Below, one piece after another: positions 1 to 6,824 of a stretch of DNA of 64,000 nucleotides. A program made the position numbers and the translations under genes. Each line of letters starts with the position of its first letter. Position 1 is the stretch's first letter. The DNA is from Bacillota bacterium (GTDB taxonomy: Bacteria; Bacillota; Clostridia; Lachnospirales; Anaerotignaceae), in assembly GCA_019422105.1 (NCBI GenBank), contig JAHZDZ010000003.1, positions 226,330 through 290,329 of the forward strand. Reading direction: 5' to 3'. The notes under the pieces were generated by a model, which worked only from the letters and a program-made list of their open reading frames with translations, made no database searches and was not told where the DNA came from.

Positions 1-120
1 ATTCAATCCGTAAAAATAGCCACGCTGCTATTCTTTATTGCTGCGCAATAAAGCAAAAATAGAGGAAACGGATTGAATAGAGAAACGATTACGATTCAAT
101 CCGTAAAAATAGCCACGCTG
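1..120. repeat. 27-bp direct repeat pair with an inverted copy of its start
   Basis: Bases 1-27 recur at 94-120. The first 11 bases (ATTCAATCCGT) also occur inverted at 68-78, so 1-78 can fold into a long imperfect hairpin. Inside it a second perfect stem (33-41 with 45-53, loop TGC) is visible. The second copy runs straight into a terminator. Only two copies are visible and the window begins inside the structure, so its origin (duplicated terminator or decayed palindromic element) cannot be decided. Confidence 0.6.
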
Positions 121-135
121 CGGCTATTTTTTATT
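105..135 (+). terminator. Rho-independent terminator
   Basis: A 10-bp stem AAAAATAGCC (105-114) pairs with GGCTATTTTT (122-131) across a 7-base loop, followed by a T-rich tail. It probably ends a gene lying left of the window. Confidence 0.6.
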
Positions 136-209
136 ATGAAGGATATTTCAGGTATGTCAATAGCAATTATGCGTAAAAGTCTGTTGTTAAAATGATTTCA
201 CGAAACCTA

Positions 210-240
210 TTGACCTTCAAGTTACCTTAAGGTTTAGAAT
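210..240 (+). promoter_or_regulatory. MerR-family-type promoter, 19-bp spacer
   Basis: TTGACC (210-215) and TAGAAT (235-240) are separated by exactly 19 bp. The spacer carries an imperfect dyad (CCTT...AAGG) between the two boxes. MerR-family activators act on such over-long promoters by twisting the spacer DNA. No merR gene lies in the visible sequence, so the regulator would be left of the window or elsewhere. The promoter points at the PLP-enzyme gene starting at 421. Confidence 0.6.
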
Positions 241-248
241 TGATTTAA

Positions 249-377
249 CAAATAAATTTTCCTGCGCAGGATAGATTTGTTGAATTGTTTAATAGTCTTA
301 GGCTTGATTACTACGCAGTCATGGCGTTTACAGTGCCGCACAATAGGTTACATCCGCAAAGAATATACATTGAATAG
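249..377 (+). pseudogene. Possible decapitated ORF remnant (42 codons, no start)
   Basis: Directly after an in-frame TAA an open frame of 42 codons runs to a TAG at 375. The peptide (ending ...LHPQRIYIE) has ordinary protein composition but no usable start codon or ribosome-binding site near its beginning. It sits right behind the MerR-type promoter. It may be the last part of a gene whose front was deleted, leaving promoter and tail. I do not recognise the family, and chance reading of noncoding DNA is possible. Confidence 0.25.
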
Positions 378-420
378 AAAATGAAAACATTTTTATTCTA
401 AATATTAAGGAGGAATGACA

Positions 421-1617
421 ATGAGTCTTAACACAGATCTGTTACACGCACATCAAATACATGCACGTTTATCGGGAAAACATTCTCCGCAGGCAGTATC
501 GCATGTCAGTCCTATTTATCAAACCTCAACGTATGTGTTGGATGATTTTGATACGGCAGTTTACTTAAATCAGCATTTGGATGAAGGATTTGTATATACG
601 AGGCTTGGCGGACCAAATGCAGATGAATTGGAAAAGAAAATTGCACTTTTAGAGCATGCGCAATCTGTTCTGGCTTTGGCCTCGGGCATGGGGGCTATTT
701 CCGCTGCCGTGATGAGTGTTGTAAAAGCGGGTGACCATATTGTTTTCGGTGATGTCATTTATGGCTGTGCTCATACGTTTTTTACGCAGGTTTTGACACG
801 GCTTGGCATTACATTTACAAGAGTGGATACGGCAAACCCCAAAGCAGTGGAGGAAGCCATTCGGCCAAATACCAGTCTGGTCTATGTGGAGACGCCCGCA
901 AACCCTACGCTGAAGGTAAGTGATATTAAAGCAATCGGTGACATTGTGCATTCCCATAATGGTATAGCATTTATTGTTGACAGCACATTTGCTTCCCCTT
1001 ATGTTCAAAATCCATTGGATTTGGGTGCGGATTTGGTAGTGCACAGTGCAACAAAATACCTGTGCGGGCATGGAAATGTAACCGCAGGTGTAATTGCGGG
1101 AGATAAAGAGAGGATAGATTTTTGCCGTCTGCCCTATTTACAGTGTTTTGGCGCTGTACTGGACCCGTTTGCCGCATGGCAGCTGGTACAGGGAATGAAA
1201 ACCTTTGGGGTGCGTATGGAGCGCCACTGTGAAAACGCAATGAAGGTTGCGAAGTTTTTGGAAAAGCATCCTAAAATAGACAATGTGTATTATCCGGGTC
1301 TTGAGAGTCATCCGACACATGATATTGCCAAAAGACAGATGCACAATGGTTTCGGTGCCATGATGAGTGCTGATATAAAGGGAGGTATTGATTCTGTGAG
1401 GACAGTTATGAATAATTTAAAATTATTCAGCCTTGCTACCAGTCTTGGCAATGTGGATTCCCTGATACAGCATTCCCCAACAATGAGCCATTTTGGTATG
1501 ACGCCTGAGGAAAGATATGCCGCATGTATCTTTGACGGTCAAGTCAGACTTTCTATTGGCATTGAGGAGGCTGATGATTTGATTGCTGATTTGGATCAGG
1601 CGCTTTCCCTCATTTAA
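421..1617 (+). CDS. Cys/Met-metabolism PLP-dependent enzyme (methionine gamma-lyase / cystathionine synthase type)
   Basis: A 398-aa cytosolic PLP enzyme of the trans-sulfuration family (fold type I). It has the YTR phosphate-binding motif of the neighbouring subunit, ASGMGAI around the cofactor ring, the VDSTFASP aspartate region and the PLP lysine in SATKYLCGH. Family members do gamma-elimination of methionine or gamma-replacement on homoserine esters; the sequence alone does not settle which. The start at 421 is chosen over 415 because AAGGAGGA (407-414) abuts 415 but lies 6 bases from 421. It is monocistronic, with its own terminator at 1719-1750. It may be driven by the MerR-type promoter at 210-240, which would suggest induction by a small molecule. 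A diverged paralog lies at 23130-24317. Confidence 0.9.
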   Translation: MSLNTDLLHAHQIHARLSGKHSPQAVSHVSPIYQTSTYVLDDFDTAVYLNQHLDEGFVYTRLGGPNADELEKKIALLEHAQSVLALASGMGAISAAVMSVVKAGDHIVFGDVIYGCAHTFFTQVLTRLGITFTRVDTANPKAVEEAIRPNTSLVYVETPANPTLKVSDIKAIGDIVHSHNGIAFIVDSTFASPYVQNPLDLGADLVVHSATKYLCGHGNVTAGVIAGDKERIDFCRLPYLQCFGAVLDPFAAWQLVQGMKTFGVRMERHCENAMKVAKFLEKHPKIDNVYYPGLESHPTHDIAKRQMHNGFGAMMSADIKGGIDSVRTVMNNLKLFSLATSLGNVDSLIQHSPTMSHFGMTPEERYAACIFDGQVRLSIGIEEADDLIADLDQALSLI

Positions 1618-1718
1618 TTTGCATGCAGAAGAGAAAATAATGCTTGCAGCAGTAAGAAAAAGAGATTTGATGTATTTAGTGAACGTGTGTAGGTGCCATA
1701 AAAAATATGCTTATTTCA

Positions 1719-1750
1719 AAAAGAAACAGGTCTTCGGACCTGTTTCTTTT
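1719..1750 (+). terminator. Strong rho-independent terminator
   Basis: A 14-bp perfect stem (1719-1732 with 1737-1750) is closed by a TTCG tetraloop and ends in TTTT. It terminates the PLP-enzyme transcript about 100 bases after its stop codon. Confidence 0.85.
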
Positions 1751-2091
1751 GTTTTATTAAAAAAGAGGAGAAAACTGTTTCGACGTGCAGATATAGGAAT
1801 CTGCCGCAGACAGATGGATCATGTTGTTTTTTGTTTCGCATGTGTGAAATGTAATTGGCACGGTTAAGTATATTTTTCAGGGAAGGATTGTTTTTATGAC
1901 TGGAGGATACTGACTGAGTCAGGAGTTGCGGCTTAAACTAAGCGGAAAGGCTGATGTAAAGAGAATTGATACTTTCCTGTTCGGACAATGCTGCCGCTGT
2001 GCGTTCTGATTTACCCGGAGATCCTTTTGCAGCATACGGTACATGCTTGGCTGCATAAAGTGATAAAAAAGCCGGTAAAGAGGTGCGGCAG
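1751..2091. other. Gene-poor stretch with possible frameshifted coding remnant
   Basis: No intact gene is seen. From about 1950 to 2060 the plus strand reads protein-like peptides in two frames (VKRIDTFLFGQ, then AAAVRSDLPGDPFAAYGTCLAA) joined by a frame change. This is consistent with a small decayed gene just upstream of the DUF6870-type gene. Such small genes are common in integrative elements of Clostridia, but I cannot name this one. Confidence 0.3.
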
Positions 2092-2340
2092 ATGATTACA
2101 AGGGAACAGCTGGAGAAAATGAAATATAGAAGCATCGAGGAGATAGACAGGTCTGAGCTGGTAGATATTCAGAATATCAAAATTGATACACAATTGCCTT
2201 CAGACATTCGAATGCTTCAATATTTGGAACAGATTAAAAATCCCTACTGCTTTTTATGCGGAGATACCCCTGTCAGGATTAGCTTTCAGGAGGAGGGGAA
2301 GGAGTTGGATGATTTATTAAAGCATTATTTTATAAGGTGA
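2092..2340 (+). CDS. DUF6870-type small protein
   Basis: An 82-aa protein with a conserved CxxC pair (FLCGDTPVRI context) after an IKNPY motif and an N-terminal REQLEKM helix. From memory this arrangement matches a small uncharacterised family (DUF6870) seen mostly near phage or integrative-element genes of Clostridia. The start at 2092 is preferred to GTG 2083 because AGAGG (2079-2083) overlaps the GTG and lies 8 bases from the ATG. It stands alone between a decayed stretch and an XRE regulator on the other strand, suggesting a leftover of a mobile element. Function unknown. Confidence 0.6.
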   Translation: MITREQLEKMKYRSIEEIDRSELVDIQNIKIDTQLPSDIRMLQYLEQIKNPYCFLCGDTPVRISFQEEGKELDDLLKHYFIR

Positions 2341-2610
2341 AGGTGAAGGAAGTAAGGCGGAAGAAAAAATGGAGAGAAAGAGGGAAGGACTATGCCGCTG
2401 GCATCACAATAATGCATATATTCCGTCAAAGGCGGTGCATATGCGTTAATACTATATGAGGTTAAATCGTTTTCGGCAGTTTATATAATATTATGCGCGT
2501 AATGCTGAAAGGCTCCGTTATTGTTGCCGTCAGGATTTCACTGGTATGTTGAGCCTTGCATATGCCGGTTGCCTTGCTCGTCTGTTCCCTTCCTTATAAA
2601 AGCAGAGCAA

Positions 2611-2856
2611 TTATGGAGAGGCTTTTATTTCTGTTTCAATCGCTGTTACAATATCACTCATATTTACATCAAGGGCGCGGCTTATCCTGTAAAGCGTTTC
2701 AAGTGTCGGCTTGCGTTCGCCGCGCTCTATTGCGCTTAGATGTGTTCTGCCTATATCCGAGAGGCCGCTTAGCACCTCTTGCGTTAAGCCCTTGTTTTCT
2801 CGAAATCTTGCTATTACTTTCCCAACAATTACTGGATTTAACTGCATATCACCCAT
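2611..2856 (-). CDS. XRE-family helix-turn-helix regulator
   Basis: An 81-aa protein that is almost entirely one HTH_3 domain: FRENKGLTQEVLSGLSDI forms the first helices and HLSAIERGERKPT the recognition helix, with the usual LxRISRALDV continuation. It would bind DNA as a dimer. Start 2856 is chosen because GAGG lies 8 bases upstream; the upstream GTG at 2865 overlaps that site. No effector domain and no partner gene is visible. It is convergent with the DUF6870-type gene and may be a remnant of the same accessory element, or may control itself. Confidence 0.85.
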   Translation of the reverse strand: MGDMQLNPVIVGKVIARFRENKGLTQEVLSGLSDIGRTHLSAIERGERKPTLETLYRISRALDVNMSDIVTAIETEIKASP

Positions 2857-3015
2857 TTTGTCCACCTCATATAAAGAGTGTATCCAAAATCAAGCAGCTT
2901 ATTGAATACATATGTTGTCAAATGAACACTTATGTGTTATAATAATTGCTATTATTACTATATTTTGTGGTGTTGTTGAAAATAATGTCGATGAACCAAG
3001 GGGAGGAGTTGCAGC

Positions 3016-4149
3016 ATGAAAGGTTTATTTTCAATTTTCAAAAAATCAGAATCCCCTGATAAGCAGGAGAAAGAGGAGAACAAGGAAGGATTTACGTTGC
3101 CATTGGCGCTGGAATTTCGCAATGCCTGTATCGATGCAGGTATCAATGATATTAACTCTGACCTCTTTCGTAAGAAAGTAAAATTAATTGCAGAAAATAA
3201 TCCGAAGTTTGCATTCTCAGTACAAGACGATTTATATCTGAATATGTTTGAAGCGGCAGAGGCCGAAGCAAAACGACAAGAGAAAGAAAGAGAAATAAAG
3301 CTTGAAGGTGAACAGAGGAGAGTAGCTGAACTGACAGAAAAGGATAAACGCGTTGACGCTCTGACAGGTATTTTGGATTCACTTCAATTAGTGGATGATT
3401 ACCGTATGGCTGTTCTTAATAATAACGTTGCAATGCAAAATTCGCTGAGAGAGAAAGAACGCAATGTAGGCATGGCATCCATCATAGGAAGTGCAATCGG
3501 CGGCTTGTCTGTCGGAATAGCCCTTACGGCTGATGCAATTGATAAAAATGCCGGAATTCGCCAACGCAACGCGGCGAGAAACACAATGTTTGATAAGGAA
3601 TTAATGTATGATCATTTGGATTTTGTCACCAGAAAATCCAAATTGAAGAAGCTTATTGAGGATGCAAAAATCAAAGTTTCCAATACCGATATTTCAAAAG
3701 AAGAATTATTTGAAGCAATTGAATTTGGAAACGGTGATGATTTGCGCAGCGGAACCTTCGATAATAAAAGGGCCGTAAAGGCAGCATATTCATGGGGTAA
3801 TTCGCTGAATATTCTTACATGTGCCCGCTTAAAACGCAGACTTGAGGTTGCGGGCGGAATAGAAGGCGTGCTGGATGGTGTAATAAAAGCTTTGATTTAT
3901 GACGGTGAAGTGATGATAGGGGAAGCCTATTTGCAGCTTCCAATAATGGGAATGAATTATGATTGGGCGCCGCATGATTGGCGTTATGATATTTTTGGAT
4001 CATACTTTAAAGAAAAAAATGTTCCGCATGGCAAAAGCGAAAGTGAGATTTTTGAGCTCAGTGGAATATGTGCGTCTGCTCAGATTGAACAGGGCAAAAA
4101 TTACAGAGTAGAACTTGAACCTTATAAACTTTGGATAATGGAACGGTGA
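3016..4149 (+). CDS. Hypothetical 377-aa protein with coiled coil
   Basis: I do not recognise a family. The N-terminus is short, basic and then Glu/Lys-rich. Residues about 75-115 are a charged probable coiled coil (EAEAKRQEKEREIKLEGEQ). Residues about 149-172 are a Gly/Ala/Ser-rich hydrophobic segment (IGSAIGGLSVGIALTA) that could cross or dip into a membrane. A globular C-terminal half follows, with Trp-rich DWAPHDWRYD near residue 320. No signal peptide. GGGGAGGAG lies just upstream of the ATG. It is monocistronic, with a terminator at 4164-4195. The location beside XRE and DUF6870-type genes suggests accessory DNA. Confidence 0.8.
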   Translation: MKGLFSIFKKSESPDKQEKEENKEGFTLPLALEFRNACIDAGINDINSDLFRKKVKLIAENNPKFAFSVQDDLYLNMFEAAEAEAKRQEKEREIKLEGEQRRVAELTEKDKRVDALTGILDSLQLVDDYRMAVLNNNVAMQNSLREKERNVGMASIIGSAIGGLSVGIALTADAIDKNAGIRQRNAARNTMFDKELMYDHLDFVTRKSKLKKLIEDAKIKVSNTDISKEELFEAIEFGNGDDLRSGTFDNKRAVKAAYSWGNSLNILTCARLKRRLEVAGGIEGVLDGVIKALIYDGEVMIGEAYLQLPIMGMNYDWAPHDWRYDIFGSYFKEKNVPHGKSESEIFELSGICASAQIEQGKNYRVELEPYKLWIMER

Positions 4150-4163
4150 CTGATAATAATATG

Positions 4164-4195
4164 AAAAGAAAGCCTGAAAATTCAGGCTTTCTTTT
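4164..4195 (+). terminator. Rho-independent terminator, possibly bidirectional
   Basis: The stem AAAAGAAAGCCTGAA (4164-4178) pairs with TTCAGGCTTTCTTTT (4181-4195), ending in T's on the plus strand and A's on the other side. It can therefore serve both the 377-aa gene and the small minus-strand gene at 4221-4388. Confidence 0.85.
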
Positions 4196-4220
4196 TGTAC
4201 AAAAAGCTGTTACATAGGAA

Positions 4221-4388
4221 TTATCCTTTGAGATGACTTAATGGCTTATGATTGTTTAAAAGAGTTATATTGTCCAGCGCAACCTGCCGTTTCTCAGGGG
4301 GCAGTGTATAAAACTTATCCATTGATGAGCTTATCACATTCAATGCTTCTCTCTCTTTTGTCGGAAGCTCGTCAAAATTGTTGTTCAT
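4221..4388 (-). CDS. Small hypothetical protein, 55 aa
   Basis: A 55-codon minus-strand frame begins MNNNFDELPTKEREALN and ends LSHLKG. It has a good ribosome-binding site (GAGGTGA, about 6 bases before the ATG) and shares the terminator at 4164-4195. The peptide is soluble, charged and rich in Asn and Leu, with no membrane segment. I do not recognise it. The longer plus-strand frame over the same bases (4241-4468) has no ribosome-binding site and odd composition, so this minus-strand reading is preferred. Confidence 0.6.
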   Translation of the reverse strand: MNNNFDELPTKEREALNVISSSMDKFYTLPPEKRQVALDNITLLNNHKPLSHLKG

Positions 4389-4555
4389 ATTATCACCTCA
4401 TTAACAGTATGCCTCAATTTATTAATGACATACAGGTTACGTTTTGGCAAATGCTTTCTCCTGAATAACAGCGGGGAAATCATTAAATTTATGCTGTCTT
4501 ACAGCGGCGATAAAAGTTAAACAATATTGTTTGTTTTCTCAGGATATAATAAATA

Positions 4556-5428
4556 TTATTGGGCGAGTTCCCAGTTATGATCCTGTAAAAATTTATCAAA
4601 GGAATCATCTTTATTTTTATATCCCTGTGTCAATCCTGCATAGTCATAGGCTCCGCTCCAGCTGTTGACATTGGTGGAGCGGTAATAATTGCCATTATAA
4701 TAAAACAGGAATCCTTTTAACTGATTGGTGCTGTCTACTGTTTGTCTGGAAGTGGCCACAAGCAGATCCTGGGCTTTGCCGTCAAAAAAAACGCGCGCTC
4801 CCACCCATACCAGAGGATCATCCTTATTTATTTTATAGAGCCCGTTATCAGGGTTTTCAAATTTACCGAGTATCTCATCAGCCCCAATTTCCAAAAGACC
4901 TCCGTTTTCGTTTGCCTTATTGATATAGGCTTCCATGAACTTTTTCTCTTCTTGATTATTGTTTGGCGGTGAAATAAAGCTGTCAATAACCTGGGAGAGA
5001 ATATCTGTAGCCTCCTCCTCCTTTGACATCCAGTCCTGGCGGCCGCCGGTTCCGCCGCCTCCGCTTCCCGAGCCGTTATGTATACTGCAGGTAAGGCGCA
5101 CAGAGTCACCTTCTCTTACGACGGTAATTAAACCCTCTGAAGGGCAGAGATCTTCATCCAGATGGTAACCGCTGTCCTTCATAAGAGGCTGTAAATCCTT
5201 CCAGCTTTTTCCGTCTGTAATATCAGAGGATACATTGTCATCAGACAGTATTGCCGTTGCCAGTAAAAGCTTTGCGGAGCGCCTGTTGGCGGCGCAGGTA
5301 GCCTCTCTTGCTTTTTGAAGATGATTTACAAATATAGGAATGCTTATGGCTACTAACACTGCAACGATTGCTACAACGATAAGAAGCTCTGCGAGGGTAA
5401 ATCCCTTTTGCGATTTTGACGGTTTCAT
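4556..5428 (-). CDS. Type IV prepilin-like protein (orphan pseudopilin)
   Basis: A 290-aa protein with a class III signal: a short basic leader, then cleavage expected after Gly in QKG-FTLAE, with the conserved Glu at mature position 5 and a roughly 20-residue hydrophobic helix (LLIVVAIVAVLVAISIPIF). After this N-methylation motif comes a long secreted domain with a Gly/Ser linker near residue 120 and a C-terminal part rich in Tyr, Trp and Asp. Family members are assembled by a pilus or type II secretion-like machine after prepilin peptidase cleavage. No ATPase, PilC, peptidase or other pilin is in the window. GGAGG sits 7 bases before the ATG. Confidence 0.85.
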   Translation of the reverse strand: MKPSKSQKGFTLAELLIVVAIVAVLVAISIPIFVNHLQKAREATCAANRRSAKLLLATAILSDDNVSSDITDGKSWKDLQPLMKDSGYHLDEDLCPSEGLITVVREGDSVRLTCSIHNGSGSGGGGTGGRQDWMSKEEEATDILSQVIDSFISPPNNNQEEKKFMEAYINKANENGGLLEIGADEILGKFENPDNGLYKINKDDPLVWVGARVFFDGKAQDLLVATSRQTVDSTNQLKGFLFYYNGNYYRSTNVNSWSGAYDYAGLTQGYKNKDDSFDKFLQDHNWELAQ

Positions 5429-5852
5429 ATTTAGCCTCCAAAAGAGAAAACAGTATAATGTGTATAAAAAAGTTTTGTCAGTATCCGTTATTTATATGCT
5501 TTTATAAAAATATACATTATTACCTATTATACAATTTCATTCCATTCATTTCAACAAATATCAGTCACATCCTTTCATGTATTTTTCCAAAATATAAGAA
5601 TAAAATAACAGGAACAGTAACTGCGGTAATTTAAAAAAGGTGTTGAGAATTATCTATCTATAGCATTTTAGGGCCGTTATTCTGTGTGAAAAGGAAAGAA
5701 ACGCCACATTGATGCGTAAAATTACAGGATACAAAAGAAAAGTTAAATAGAGCAGGGCGATGTACGGAAAGAGGAAGGACACACAGAAATTATATTGATG
5801 AGTTTGTGAAAGCAAATAAAGTAAAAATATTAAATTTTTTTTGAAAAAAGTA
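5429..5852. other. Intergenic, divergent promoters expected
   Basis: AT-rich spacer between the minus-strand prepilin and plus-strand rubrerythrin. No gene, RNA or repeat is recognised apart from the rubrerythrin promoter at its right edge. Confidence 0.5.
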
Positions 5853-5889
5853 TTGACTTTTACTGCGCTCTAAATTATAATCATTATTA
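5853..5889 (+). promoter_or_regulatory. Rubrerythrin promoter with overlapping PerR-like box
   Basis: TTGACT (5853-5858), a 17-bp spacer and a perfect TATAAT (5876-5881) form a near-consensus sigma-A promoter. Bases 5875-5889 read TTATAATCATTATTA, which matches the Bacillus PerR box consensus TTATAATNATTATAA at all but one defined position and covers the -10 box. PerR is known to repress reverse rubrerythrins in Clostridium acetobutylicum. Binding here would block polymerase until peroxide oxidises PerR. Confidence 0.75.
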
Positions 5890-5943
5890 GTTAATAAATA
5901 TTAAATATTACATACTAATTCAATTTTAAGGAGGAAATATACT

Positions 5944-6492
5944 ATGAAAAAATTTGTTTGTTCTGTTTGCGGTTATGTACATGAGGGCGATTCCGCTCCT
6001 GAAAAATGTCCACAATGTGGTGTTCCTGCCAGCAAGTTTGTTGAAATGAAACAGGATGAGGAACTGGTATACGCTGACGAGCACAGGCTCGGCGTTGCAA
6101 AGGGATGCGATCCTGCAATTATTGAGGGACTTGAGGCTAACTTTAACGGAGAATGTACAGAGGTTGGCATGTATCTTGCAATGAGCCGTCAGGCTGACAG
6201 GGAAGGATATCCTGAAATTGCGGAAGCATTTAAGAGATATGCTTTTGAGGAGGCTGAACATGCTGCTAAATTTGCAGAGCTTCTGGGCGACTGTGTATGG
6301 GATACCAAAACAAATCTTGAGAAACGTATTGTAGCTGAGCACGGCGCTACACAGGGCAAGAAGGATCTGGCAGTTATGGCGAAACAGCAAAACCTTGACG
6401 CTATCCATGATACCGTACATGAAATGTGCAAGGACGAGGCCCGTCACGGAAAAGGCTTCCAGGGTCTTTACAACAGATATTTCGCAAAATAA
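5944..6492 (+). CDS. Reverse rubrerythrin (rubredoxin-like domain N-terminal)
   Basis: A 182-aa non-haem iron protein that reduces hydrogen peroxide (and helps with oxygen) in anaerobes, using electrons from NADH via rubredoxin-type partners. Residues 1-32 form a rubredoxin-like Fe(Cys)4 site (CSVCGY...CPQCG). The rest is a ferritin-like four-helix diiron domain with repeated Glu and EAEH motifs. The domain order is reversed compared with classical rubrerythrin, as in the clostridial reverse rubrerythrins. AAGGAGG precedes the ATG. It is monocistronic, with a terminator at 6568-6605 and a PerR-like site on the promoter. Confidence 0.92.
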   Translation: MKKFVCSVCGYVHEGDSAPEKCPQCGVPASKFVEMKQDEELVYADEHRLGVAKGCDPAIIEGLEANFNGECTEVGMYLAMSRQADREGYPEIAEAFKRYAFEEAEHAAKFAELLGDCVWDTKTNLEKRIVAEHGATQGKKDLAVMAKQQNLDAIHDTVHEMCKDEARHGKGFQGLYNRYFAK

Positions 6493-6567
6493 TAACACCG
6501 TTATTAAAGCATGAATTACATATCTCGGATAAAACGGTGCCGTAGTATGACAAATCCATAAAATTAT

Positions 6568-6605
6568 AAAAATGCAGTTCATTTATTGTAATGAACTGCA
6601 TTTTT
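6568..6605 (+). terminator. Rho-independent terminator
   Basis: A 15-bp stem (6568-6582 with 6591-6605), loop of 8, then further T's. It ends the rubrerythrin transcript. The rest of 6493-6824 shows no other feature. Confidence 0.85.
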
Positions 6606-6824
6606 TATTTTTGAAGCAATAAAACACGAGATAAAACGGATTTAATTATTTTAAGACCTTACCCTGCCTGCCAGGTTCTTTTATATTTGCATAAAATTTG
6701 TCCGAAACAGGATAATACTCAATTTACCTGTCACAATTCTGTTTTTGATGGAATAGAGATTGAATTTAAGGGATCCTTTGGCTATAATGGTACTACACAA
6801 ATCGATAAAGAAAGCAGGAAGGCT

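Noticed and set aside
1..120. Two 27-bp repeats as a CRISPR array
   Set aside because: Only two copies, a 66-base gap with its own hairpin, and the second copy forms part of a terminator; no cas genes are in view.
4241..4468. Plus-strand 75-aa frame as a gene
   Set aside because: No ribosome-binding site and unlikely composition; the opposite strand holds a 55-aa frame with a good site and terminator.
6687..6824. N-terminal extension of the M16C protease
   Set aside because: It adds 46 residues before the conserved start, without a ribosome-binding site, and exceeds the usual family length.
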